From an uncultured Lachnospiraceae bacterium (GTDB lineage Bacteria > Bacillota > Clostridia > Lachnospirales > Lachnospiraceae): DNA of 20,630 bases. The notes under the pieces are model-generated. The model was not told the DNA's origin. It was given only the letters and a program-made list of their open reading frames with translations, and made no database searches. The stretch lies in the NCBI GenBank assembly GCA_946183625.1, contig CAMHCL010000013.1:1-20630 (forward strand), written 5' to 3'. Below are positions 1-7,040 of this stretch, one piece after another; position 1 is the first letter of the stretch, and every line of letters begins with the position of its first letter. The translations under genes were made by a program, and so were the position numbers.

Positions 1-591
1 GATATCCCGGTTGCAGTATGCGGTACAGAAGCAGAAGACAGAGCGGGAAAGACGATTGACGATTACCTATCACTTCCTGAAGGCGTGAGTGTTGAACTCA
101 TAGATGGCGAATTCTACGATATGGCAGCACCTTCCACAATCCATCAGAGAATATCAATGATGATAGCCAGTACATTTGAGAATTATATTTCTGATAATAA
201 TGGCTTATGCGTGCCTTTCGCCGCTCCGACTGATGTTCAGCTGGACTGCGACGATAAGACCATGGTAATGCCTGACGTCTTCGTGGTATGCGACCGTGAC
301 AAGATTACGGAGCAGAGAATTTATGGCGCTCCGGATCTGATCATCGAGATTCTCTCTCAGAGTAATTGGTATACGGATATGGAAATCAAGCGCAGGAAGT
401 ACAAGGCTGCCGGCGTGCGAGAATACTGGATCGTGATTCCGAAGCAGCAGAAGATATTGGTTTATGATTTTGAAAAGAACAACGATTCCATAGAATATAC
501 ATTTGATGATTCGATTCCAGTTGGAATTTGGGATGGCAAATGTACTGTCGACTTCGAGAACATCAAATCGAAGATTAGTTTTTTGATTTAA
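1..591 (+). CDS. Uma2-family (DUF820) endonuclease-like protein, 5' truncated by the window
   Basis: The reading frame is open from base 1 without a stop, so the GTG at 85 is probably internal and the true start lies outside the window. The phrase DYLSLPEG followed by VELIDGEFYDMAAPS and HQRIS is the classic Uma2 N-terminal pattern. Further on come MPDVFVVCD, GAPDLIIEILS, an IKRRKYKAAGVREYWIV segment, and a C-terminal beta-rich part. The family has the PD-(D/E)xK nuclease fold: the PDV aspartate, the IEIL glutamate and the following lysines fit the expected metal-binding set. Uma2 proteins are abundant in some bacteria, often in many copies, and their biological role is poorly defined. The next gene starts 60 bases downstream on the same strand. 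Confidence 0.88.
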   Translation, partial: DIPVAVCGTEAEDRAGKTIDDYLSLPEGVSVELIDGEFYDMAAPSTIHQRISMMIASTFENYISDNNGLCVPFAAPTDVQLDCDDKTMVMPDVFVVCDRDKITEQRIYGAPDLIIEILSQSNWYTDMEIKRRKYKAAGVREYWIVIPKQQKILVYDFEKNNDSIEYTFDDSIPVGIWDGKCTVDFENIKSKISFLI

Positions 592-651
592 AGAATTATT
601 AAAGATTTATATATCCCTAAGTGTTAGGATGATCTATGAAAGGATTGTCAT

Positions 652-1227
652 ATGAAAACACTTGGGGATTTTAAATTATGGAAAATATTGATTGGAGTCA
701 TTGTTGGCATAGCGGTTGTGTCAATCGCAGCTTTTGCAGTGCTTTCTGTTGTTGATTCTAAGAACGACCGAGAGCGTAGCCAAATGGTAAAGGAAGCCAG
801 GGCTGCAGGCTACGACCGGGCTTATTCAGTGTGTACTTTGGAAGATGAGATTATGCTGGATGGTGTTACCTATAATCACTATCATGCTGAGCAGAAGTCT
901 TTCGTAGACGGCACATTTCACAGGGACTTTCTTGTAAAGAAGGATGCGCATTTTATTGATGAATCAAATGGAAAAACCTCCGGGCTTGTCATTTATGGCA
1001 AGGTCGAAGGTTATGCTGATGCGCCTGAATATGTCGATACCGACAATTCCGGTCAATATGAAATTGTTGAGCCGTATAGGATCACACAATATAAAAGTCA
1101 AATTGATATGTGGGCTGTCAGTGCGATGATGGTGCTGGCCATGCTGATTGAGATGATTCTCGTTTTTTTACTTGGCATGTATTTCTTTGTGTACTTCGTC
1201 AGAAAGCACCAGGTTACTCCGGTTTAG
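652..1227 (+). CDS. Hypothetical two-helix membrane protein
   Basis: I do not recognise this 191-residue protein. It has a membrane helix at about residues 13-34 and a second at about 157-185, joined by a 120-residue hydrophilic domain rich in Asp, Glu and Tyr that is probably extracytoplasmic. The C-terminus after the second helix is short and basic (RKHQ). The start at 652 is supported by AAAGGA seven bases upstream. Its stop is separated by a single base from the stop of the convergent cytidine deaminase-like gene, with no terminator between. An alternative frame at 944-1129 is a shadow. Function unknown. Confidence 0.75.
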   Translation: MKTLGDFKLWKILIGVIVGIAVVSIAAFAVLSVVDSKNDRERSQMVKEARAAGYDRAYSVCTLEDEIMLDGVTYNHYHAEQKSFVDGTFHRDFLVKKDAHFIDESNGKTSGLVIYGKVEGYADAPEYVDTDNSGQYEIVEPYRITQYKSQIDMWAVSAMMVLAMLIEMILVFLLGMYFFVYFVRKHQVTPV

Positions 1228-1228
1228 C

Positions 1229-1627
1229 TTAGTCAATCCACCACTCTGGTGTGAGCTCGCCGAGTTTCATAACGCGGTCGTTTGCGTAGTCCATCATTAT
1301 GTCTATATCCTTGTACTTGCCGCCAGGCATGAGCTGAACCATCAGCTCCCTGCAGGCTCCGCAAGGTCCGCCCTTTCCCTCATTAGGTGATATACAGAGT
1401 ACGCGATCGATTTCGTACTCGCCGTTTGTGATCATATTGAAGATCGCATTTCTCTCTGCACATATGCCCAGAGTAGAGCATGTGTCAATGCATACGCCTG
1501 TATAAATCTTTCCCGATTTGGAAAGTACAGCAGCGGAAACCTCGCCTGCTGTAACATAATCTGAAATTACCTTTGCGCCTAAGGCAGCCTTCGCTGCGGC
1601 GTACATTTCTTCCCATATCTTATCCAT
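1229..1627 (-). CDS. Cytidine deaminase-like zinc hydrolase
   Basis: This 132-residue protein carries the cytidine deaminase zinc site: Cys56-Ala-Glu58 in ICAERNAIF, with Glu58 as the proton shuttle, and Pro88-Cys89-Gly-Ala-Cys92 in GGPCGACRE. All three zinc ligands are cysteines, as in the homotetrameric CDA group that includes B. subtilis Cdd and blasticidin-S deaminase. Length fits that group. The usual role is deamination of cytidine or deoxycytidine to (deoxy)uridine in pyrimidine salvage. The substrate here is not certain, because blasticidin-type deaminases share the same motifs. The start is supported by AAGGAG before ATG. It is the last of three leftward genes, but 88 bases separate it from the next one upstream. 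Confidence 0.85.
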   Translation of the reverse strand: MDKIWEEMYAAAKAALGAKVISDYVTAGEVSAAVLSKSGKIYTGVCIDTCSTLGICAERNAIFNMITNGEYEIDRVLCISPNEGKGGPCGACRELMVQLMPGGKYKDIDIMMDYANDRVMKLGELTPEWWID

Positions 1628-1656
1628 ATTTATCTCCTTATCATTTTATCGTGACC

Positions 1657-1683
1657 GACTTTGACTGATTGCGACTGACTTTG
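1657..1683. repeat. Short imperfect GACT-rich direct repeat
   Basis: GACTTTG occurs twice with a 20-base period (1657-1663 and 1677-1683), with further GACTGA/GACTGAC copies between. It lies in the 88-base gap between the deaminase-like gene and the zinc-ribbon gene. It is too short to be called a functional repeat. Confidence 0.4.
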
Positions 1684-1684
1684 C

Positions 1685-1702
1685 GTGGCACCTGTCACCG
1701 TG
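1685..1702. repeat. REP-like GGCACCTGTCACC element
   Basis: The gap between two leftward genes contains GTGGCACCTGTCACCGTG, with CACC repeated on either side of TGT. Its reverse reads GGTGACAGGTGCC. From memory, near-identical words recur between genes in several bacterial genomes, but a single copy in this window cannot establish a dispersed repeat. Confidence 0.3.
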
Positions 1703-1715
1703 AAAATTTTGTGAA

Positions 1716-2429
1716 TTATAGTCCGTCATCAAACTCGCGGACAACGATTTTTTCTCTTCCCTGGTTTTCTTCGAAGGCAAGGGTTGCAACTAATGCGCCG
1801 AAGACGCCGATGGATTCGCCGCCACCGCCGGATATGCCGTAGATCGGATAGTCATAGGAATTGTTCAGATACAGTATGGCCATGTCATCCTGTGACTGGA
1901 ATGCCAGTTCGTTTAATTCTGAAAAATATAATTCCTTGATCTTCTTTGCACCGAATACTATTTTTTCGTCGGTGATTATAAATCCTGCCTTGCCTGCAGA
2001 GAAGAGTCCGGTGTTGGCATAGAAGAGTATATTCTCATGCTCACTGACCTTGCCTCTCAGGTTCTTAAGGAATACCTTCAGCTTATCGTCCTTGATATTA
2101 GGTGCGTAAATTCCAGCCTTAGGCATAAGCTTCTTAATAATGTAGTCGCAGATCTCTCCGGAGGTTCCCAGTTCATTGATGCAGAAATTAAATCCCTTCA
2201 TCATAGATTTTGTATCTGAACCCTTCTGGAGTTTCTTCAGTGCAACCTGGTAATCAAACCAGCTGTCCTTAATGAATCCGTCCTCAGCCTTGCCGATTCC
2301 GGCGTCTGCGTCCCTTGCACCCTCAACCTTGAATTCATAGTCGCAGTATTCGCAGTGCATTTTATTACGGAGCTGGATCAGCTTGCCGCCGCAGTTAGGA
2401 CATTTATCTATTCCTGTTAATGATCTCAT
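1716..2429 (-). CDS. Zinc-ribbon protein with C-terminal PH-like domain
   Basis: The 237-residue protein starts with a zinc ribbon: Cys10-Pro-Asn-Cys13 and Cys26-Glu-Tyr-Cys29 spaced by 12 residues. A helical middle segment (about 45-125) follows, then a beta-rich C-terminal domain (about 130-215). The line ENILFYANTGLFSAGKAG followed by FIITDEKIVFG and IKELYFSELNEL resembles bacterial PH-like (YokE/bPH) domains. A glycine-rich patch (GISGGGGESIG) lies near the C-terminus. Such proteins are usually cytoplasmic or membrane-associated and of unknown role. GAGGA lies before the ATG. It lies 57 bases downstream of the LOR gene on the same strand, so the two may be co-transcribed. Confidence 0.7.
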   Translation of the reverse strand: MRSLTGIDKCPNCGGKLIQLRNKMHCEYCDYEFKVEGARDADAGIGKAEDGFIKDSWFDYQVALKKLQKGSDTKSMMKGFNFCINELGTSGEICDYIIKKLMPKAGIYAPNIKDDKLKVFLKNLRGKVSEHENILFYANTGLFSAGKAGFIITDEKIVFGAKKIKELYFSELNELAFQSQDDMAILYLNNSYDYPIYGISGGGGESIGVFGALVATLAFEENQGREKIVVREFDDGL

Positions 2430-2486
2430 ATATCTATCCTCGCAATTTGTTCAAATCATGATTCGTATCTTAGTATCAATCAACTC

Positions 2487-3377
2487 CTAAGTCGTTCCAT
2501 CCTGCTCTTTATCGCAGATGATAGCCAGGATGACCACAAGATCCTGATAAGCCTCATCGTATACGCTGATACGATAGCTGTCGCGGAAGAGTTGGCTGTT
2601 AGTATCAACGTGGCCGATTATCTTGTCGCCGACGCGGATATCGAAATCGAATCCATACATGTCGCCCTCAATCATCAGCTCCTCGCCATTAACAATTCCG
2701 GTGAACTGAGCATTTGTGAGCCGCGCCTTTTTCTTGATCCGGCCGATCTCCTCGCCGTCGAATTTGATGATATATTCAGGCATGAGAGCAATGATCTTGC
2801 GGCTCAGCCGTGCTATCTCCTCGTTGCCATCATAGATGGTGTAGAAGAACTGTGCAGGATCGCCCTCGATGTAATAAATGGCATTTTCATCTGCGTCAAA
2901 TATATTGAAATCGGGAGTTACATTCAGAACCTTCTGCCGCATGAAAAGCTCTATGAGCTCGCCTGTCTCGGTATTGATGGAAGCAACAGCAGTACTTGCC
3001 GATACTTCCTCGCCCCGGGCAATCTTGCCCACAATCTCGGACAGCTCGTCAACAGCGTGATCTGCGATGGAAGTCTGCTCATCCTTTCGCTCGGCTGCAA
3101 TGCTGACACTGTAGTCAAGTCCCATAGAAGCGCCGCTGCCGGCAATCTTGCCCATAATGATGCTCTTGCCGCTGGTGCGCACGAATAGGCTGTACTTCTT
3201 CGTTACCTTCTTATATAAAACAGCCTGGTAATCGCCGATCTTTCCCATTTCTGGAGTTCCGAATGTGACACGCACATTTGACAGCTTATCCAGCAGATCC
3301 TCATTCGTCAGATTCAGCTTGTTCGGAACCTTGGCAAAGCCCGTTCCGTTGGCCTTAGAAAAATCAAATAACCCCAT
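2487..3377 (-). CDS. LURP-one-related (LOR/YxjI-like) protein with extra N-terminal domain
   Basis: I chose the start at 3377 (MGLFDF) because GGAGGGTG lies just upstream; the ATG 14 codons earlier has no ribosome site. The 296-residue protein has an unrecognised N-terminal part (about 1-135) with a conserved-looking FVRTSGKSIIMGKIAG stretch, and a C-terminal LOR domain (about 140-290). Landmarks of that domain are LFMRQKVLNVTPDFNIFDADE, YYIEGD, ARLSRKIIALMPEYIIKFDGE, GRIKKK, IEGDMYGFDFDI and YRISVYDEAYQDLVVILAII. These match the tubby-like beta-barrel repeat pattern of the family. The biochemical role of bacterial LOR proteins is not known; the fold is related to phospholipid scramblases and Tubby. 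It heads the leftward trio. Confidence 0.72.
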   Translation of the reverse strand: MGLFDFSKANGTGFAKVPNKLNLTNEDLLDKLSNVRVTFGTPEMGKIGDYQAVLYKKVTKKYSLFVRTSGKSIIMGKIAGSGASMGLDYSVSIAAERKDEQTSIADHAVDELSEIVGKIARGEEVSASTAVASINTETGELIELFMRQKVLNVTPDFNIFDADENAIYYIEGDPAQFFYTIYDGNEEIARLSRKIIALMPEYIIKFDGEEIGRIKKKARLTNAQFTGIVNGEELMIEGDMYGFDFDIRVGDKIIGHVDTNSQLFRDSYRISVYDEAYQDLVVILAIICDKEQDGTT

Positions 3378-3540
3378 ACTTTTCACCCTCCATTGGTTAA
3401 AAACATATACAGAATACATTTTACCATAAACTCGTTTTTTTATGAAACCATAAATAACATATGTAAAAAAATCATCTCCCGCAGTCGAAGTGAAATGTAC
3501 TGCAATGTATATAATGTGTATGTTAGGTTAATTCGTAGTG

Positions 3541-3574
3541 TTTCAATTGTCTCACTCTTTGATACAATGATAAT
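3541..3574 (+). promoter_or_regulatory. Candidate promoter for the MATE-HATPase gene
   Basis: Two overlapping choices are visible: TTTCAA (3541) with TACAAT (3563) at 16 bases, or TTGTCT (3547) with GATAAT (3569) at 16 bases. The 274-base gap between the LOR and MATE genes holds nothing else I recognise apart from a tiny open frame at 3573-3620. Confidence 0.4.
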
Positions 3575-3651
3575 GAGGGTGAAATTCATCATGGCAGGTA
3601 AGGGTTTTTTTAGCAAATAGAAAAGTGTATAAGAGTAATAGGGGATAAGAA

Positions 3652-5418
3652 ATGACAAATAAAGCTGAATACAAACTACTTTCAAAATTATTCTTCAGAT
3701 TGCTTCCGTTCCAGGTGCTGATGATCGTTATCAATGCCGTGAACGGAATCGTAGACAGTTTGTATGCTAGTAACGCAATAGGAACAACTGCAATGACGGC
3801 CATAGGACTCTATGGACCTCTTAATCATTTCCTATATGCGGCAAGCATCATGTTCGTGGGCGGTTCACAGATTCTGTACGGCCGCTATCTGACGAAGGAT
3901 CGAAAGCATATAAACGGTATATTCACCCTGACATTGGTGGTATCACTTGCTCTTTCGCTTCTGACATCTATCATTCTTATATTATGTGTTGTAACAAATG
4001 CAACATCAGTCTTTACATCAACAGCAGAAGATCTCAAAATGTTGAATTCATATATCATTGGCCAGGCTATCGGAATACCTGCGCTGGTTGTAGGACAGCA
4101 GCTGTTCGCTTTCCTGTCTCTGGAGAACCAGACAAAGCGTACAACGGTGGCCAGCATTTCATGCTTTGTAACAAATGCAATCCTTAACCATCTGTTCGTG
4201 GTAATACTTCCAATGGGCACATTCGGACTGGGACTCAGCTCATCTATATCCACATGGATATTCCTGGGCGTGATGGCTATCTACTATATAAGAGGTAAGA
4301 GCGAATGGAAATTCGACCTTAAATCCGTGAGATGGCGCGAGACCCTGCAAATGGTTCTGCTGGGTTATCCAGGCGCGCTTTCGAGATTTGTTGAAATGTT
4401 CCGCTGCCTCATAGTAAACTTCCTGGTACTGAAGTACGTGGGCTCAGATGGTATATCAGCTTTCGCAGCATCGAATTCCCTGCTGGCAGTAATCTGGGCT
4501 GTTCCATTTGGAATGGTTGCCGTATCGCGTATGCTCTTCAGTATTTTTATCGGTGAGCAGGACAGAAGGTCTCTGGTAGACGTATTCAAAATCGTTATGA
4601 CCAAGGGAATGCTTCTGATGGGCGCCATCGTAATATCACTTATAGTACTGGCAGAACCGCTGACCAATCTGTTCTACCACGATCCAACGGCACCGGTTTA
4701 TCACATGACCGTAATGGGATTCCGTATCCTGCCGCTCTGCATGCCACTGGCAGTACTCAGTCTGGACTACGCATGCTATGCGCAGACTATGGAGAAGAAG
4801 GCTATGTCAGTCATCCTTCCGATAATCGATGGAATGGTAGGCGTTGTAGCCTGCAGCTTCGTACTTATTCCTTTGCTTATATTAAATGGATTATATATAT
4901 CAAATGTACTGAACGGATTTATATGTCTGGCAGTCATCGCTATAGGTGCAATGATCACTAACAAGAAATTCCCGGTTACTCTGGAAGATCTCATGGCTAT
5001 ACCTAAGCACTTTGGAGCAAGAGAAGAAGACCGTATTGACGTGTCTATACGAAATATGGAAGAAGTCTCACAGGTATCTGCCCGGGTAGGAGAATTCTGC
5101 CTGCAGCATAATATCGACCGACGCCGCTCAACCTTCGCCGGACTATGTCTGGAAGAAATGGCTGGAAATGTAGTTGGCCATGGTTTCAATCTGGACAATA
5201 AGAGTCATTCTATCGACATAAGAGTGACATCAAAGGATGACAAGATTATCATGTGCATACGTGATAACTGTGCAGAATTTAACCCGGAGAAGAGAGGCGA
5301 AGCAATGAAGACTGGCGAGTTTGGAAAGAACATCGGAATCAAGCTGGTCTACAGCATCGCTGAGAGCGTTAATTATCAGAACCTTCTGGGCCTCAATGTC
5401 TTGACAATCCAGATTTAA
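3652..5418 (+). CDS. MATE-family transporter fused to an RsbW-like HATPase domain
   Basis: Residues 1 to about 450 form a twelve-helix MATE/MOP-type transporter, with the internal duplication expected of the family (VNGIVDSLYAS in the first half, GYPGALSRFVEMFRC in the second). From about residue 455 the protein continues in frame into a HATPase_c domain of the anti-sigma/serine kinase type. The N-box is LCLEEMAGNVVGH (Glu501-Glu502, Asn506), the G1 box is RDNCAEFNP (Asp538, with Cys where Gly is usual), and the G2-like segment is NIGIKLVYSIAES. GGGG lies just before ATG 3652. It is the first gene of the rightward arm, 57 bases before the next gene. An ATPase of this type could sense or phosphorylate a regulator, or regulate the transporter. 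MATE proteins normally use ion gradients, so driving transport by ATP is less likely. Confidence 0.85.
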   Translation: MTNKAEYKLLSKLFFRLLPFQVLMIVINAVNGIVDSLYASNAIGTTAMTAIGLYGPLNHFLYAASIMFVGGSQILYGRYLTKDRKHINGIFTLTLVVSLALSLLTSIILILCVVTNATSVFTSTAEDLKMLNSYIIGQAIGIPALVVGQQLFAFLSLENQTKRTTVASISCFVTNAILNHLFVVILPMGTFGLGLSSSISTWIFLGVMAIYYIRGKSEWKFDLKSVRWRETLQMVLLGYPGALSRFVEMFRCLIVNFLVLKYVGSDGISAFAASNSLLAVIWAVPFGMVAVSRMLFSIFIGEQDRRSLVDVFKIVMTKGMLLMGAIVISLIVLAEPLTNLFYHDPTAPVYHMTVMGFRILPLCMPLAVLSLDYACYAQTMEKKAMSVILPIIDGMVGVVACSFVLIPLLILNGLYISNVLNGFICLAVIAIGAMITNKKFPVTLEDLMAIPKHFGAREEDRIDVSIRNMEEVSQVSARVGEFCLQHNIDRRRSTFAGLCLEEMAGNVVGHGFNLDNKSHSIDIRVTSKDDKIIMCIRDNCAEFNPEKRGEAMKTGEFGKNIGIKLVYSIAESVNYQNLLGLNVLTIQI

Positions 5419-5423
5419 ATGGA

Positions 5424-5453
5424 TTGATAACGGATTTGCATTCATGTTATTAT
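5424..5453 (+). promoter_or_regulatory. Candidate promoter before the exporter operon
   Basis: TTGATA (5424-5429) and TATTAT (5448-5453) are separated by 18 bases within the 57-base gap after the MATE fusion gene. If real, the downstream four genes can be transcribed independently of the MATE gene. Confidence 0.35.
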
Positions 5454-5475
5454 AAATAGGATGAGGGGGTAGGAA

Positions 5476-6516
5476 ATGGCGTTTTTTGGTTCTATATTAG
5501 GAATATATGCATACAACATTGTTTTCTCGCTTTCCCAGGTTATTCTGGCGAAGATTATGGGACTTTATTTAATTAGATTTGCCTTGTTTGGGACAGAGTG
5601 GACCAAATCTTCTACAAAGGGGAAAGTTGAGAAGCATAAGGGAAAATTCACATTTTTCCCATCTTTAATATACAGTAAACCACAAATATCAAAAAGCGAA
5701 GATACGCGATACGGATTTTCATGCATGGCTGTCACGACTGTGATCGTAATGATACCATGCGTGATTTATTTGTTCATTTGTAAGGGTGGACTTTTCGCCA
5801 GACAGAATCTCTTCGTGACATTTATTGTATTTGGTGCAATGTATATGACGATTTGTATGCCTGTACTAACGGCTCTGAAAATGGGGAATAAGTCAAATCG
5901 TCATGCAAGAGATTTATATGCTGCAAGTCTGGATAAGCTGTGGCACGGCAGCTTTGCCGACATAGAGGTTTATCCTGATGTTGCAAATGATCCTAAGGTA
6001 AATACGACATACCGTGTGATACATATGAATATGTGTATATCCAAGGCGCTGTACACTAGAGATTTCGACAGACTGCATGAATACATGAGGTCCCTGGATA
6101 CAATGCTCAGAGGTCCTGGTGGATATAGTACATTTGTTGCCTATACAGGTTGTTATTATCACCTGATATTCTATTCGTCATATATCAACCGCAACAGGGA
6201 GAATGCGACGAAGTTCTATAATATCATAAAAGAAAGACTTGAACCCGACAAGGATGCCAATGGCAGAAGAGTTCTGGCTTACTATTATCTGTATGTTCTG
6301 AACAACGTAAATCGTGCCAAGGAATATATAGCTCAGGCTGAAGAAGCCCTGGAGAGCAGAAATGCTGACATGTATACCGAGGGTGAATTCCTTCTGGATC
6401 AGATGTACATAGATGAGATAAAGACGAACATCGAAAAGGTGGAGAATCCTGCATACGTGGACCTGGAGCAGGGTAACCCGTTAATGGATAACACAAACAA
6501 TTACACCAACGTGTGA
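5476..6516 (+). CDS. Membrane protein resembling an inactive M50-type (site-2) protease
   Basis: The 346-residue protein has hydrophobic helices at about 5-34, 83-104 and 111-133, then a soluble helical C-terminal part (about 140-335) with TPR-like spacing. The first segment reads VFSLSQVILAKIMGLYLIRF, which follows the layout of M50 proteases (HELGH, hydrophobics, AK, G, RF). Here the zinc motif HExxH is replaced by Phe17-Ser-Leu-Ser-Gln21, so it should not bind zinc. The LTALKMGNKSNRHARDLYAA stretch parallels the PMKIGG...NDG(Y) part of M50 relatives as I remember them, with the Asp lost. Start supported by GAGGGG. It precedes the exporter genes by 42 bases, so a role in peptide maturation or export is likely. 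The M50 relation is inferred from pattern only. Confidence 0.6.
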   Translation: MAFFGSILGIYAYNIVFSLSQVILAKIMGLYLIRFALFGTEWTKSSTKGKVEKHKGKFTFFPSLIYSKPQISKSEDTRYGFSCMAVTTVIVMIPCVIYLFICKGGLFARQNLFVTFIVFGAMYMTICMPVLTALKMGNKSNRHARDLYAASLDKLWHGSFADIEVYPDVANDPKVNTTYRVIHMNMCISKALYTRDFDRLHEYMRSLDTMLRGPGGYSTFVAYTGCYYHLIFYSSYINRNRENATKFYNIIKERLEPDKDANGRRVLAYYYLYVLNNVNRAKEYIAQAEEALESRNADMYTEGEFLLDQMYIDEIKTNIEKVENPAYVDLEQGNPLMDNTNNYTNV

Positions 6517-6558
6517 TTAAAATAAGTACTAGTAAAATGTACAGAAACGGAGAACGAT

Positions 6559-7026
6559 ATGGCAAAACAAGAAAAAAGCGCAGCAATAGCGTCACCGGAT
6601 GAACTCAGTGAGTACATACATGTAACAACGCCATCAGTATGGCTTGTTCTTATTGCAGTTCTGATCCTGGTAGCAGGCGCGTTGTTCTGGGCGAGCAAAG
6701 CACATTTGAAGACAGTGGCACACGGCTACGCAGTGGTGGAGAATGGTTCTGCAGTTGTATACTTCGACATCAAGTACTCCAATAATATCAAGGAGGGAAT
6801 GGATGTAAGTATCAATGGAACTGATTACACAATCCGCTCAGTAGATAAGGAAACCTATATTGATGATGAGGCTGAGAACAGCAAGCTTCTGTCCAGAGAA
6901 TTTTCACCTGACAGCAAAGTGTGCTCAGCAGTTGTTCCATGCGATCAGCCAAACAGCGTATACCCAGCAGATGCAACTGTTGAGGTCGTAACGCCTATTT
7001 CATTTTTGATAAAGAAGAGAAGATAG
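6559..7026 (+). CDS. Short HlyD-like single-helix protein of the NHLP export system
   Basis: The 155-residue protein has a cytoplasmic N-terminus with SPDELSEYIHVTTPSVW, a membrane helix (about 26-45), and an extracytoplasmic beta-rich domain (about 50-150) ending in a basic KKRR tail. The SPxxLxxYIxVTxPxVW entry to the helix is what I associate with secretion proteins of NHLM/NHLP bacteriocin exporters, which are usually over 250 residues with a coiled coil. This one lacks the coiled coil and long lipoyl domain, so it keeps only the anchor and a barrel-like part. It lies 14 bases before the C39 transporter and has GGAG before ATG. It is probably an adaptor for the ABC pair. Confidence 0.65.
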   Translation: MAKQEKSAAIASPDELSEYIHVTTPSVWLVLIAVLILVAGALFWASKAHLKTVAHGYAVVENGSAVVYFDIKYSNNIKEGMDVSINGTDYTIRSVDKETYIDDEAENSKLLSREFSPDSKVCSAVVPCDQPNSVYPADATVEVVTPISFLIKKRR

Positions 7027-7040
7027 AGGAGACCGGTTAA

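Noticed and set aside
85..591. A complete 168-residue Uma2 protein starting at GTG 85
   Set aside because: The frame is open to the window edge and the upstream codons encode the expected DYLSLPEG family start.
616..628. Small dyad CCTAA-GTG-TTAGG after the Uma2 gene as a terminator
   Set aside because: The stem is five bases, AT-rich, and no T-tract follows.
3573..3620. A 15-codon frame ending MAGKGFFSK before the MATE-HATPase gene
   Set aside because: GAGGGTG precedes its inner ATG, but the candidate -10 overlaps its start and there is no regulatory hairpin; too little to call a leader peptide.
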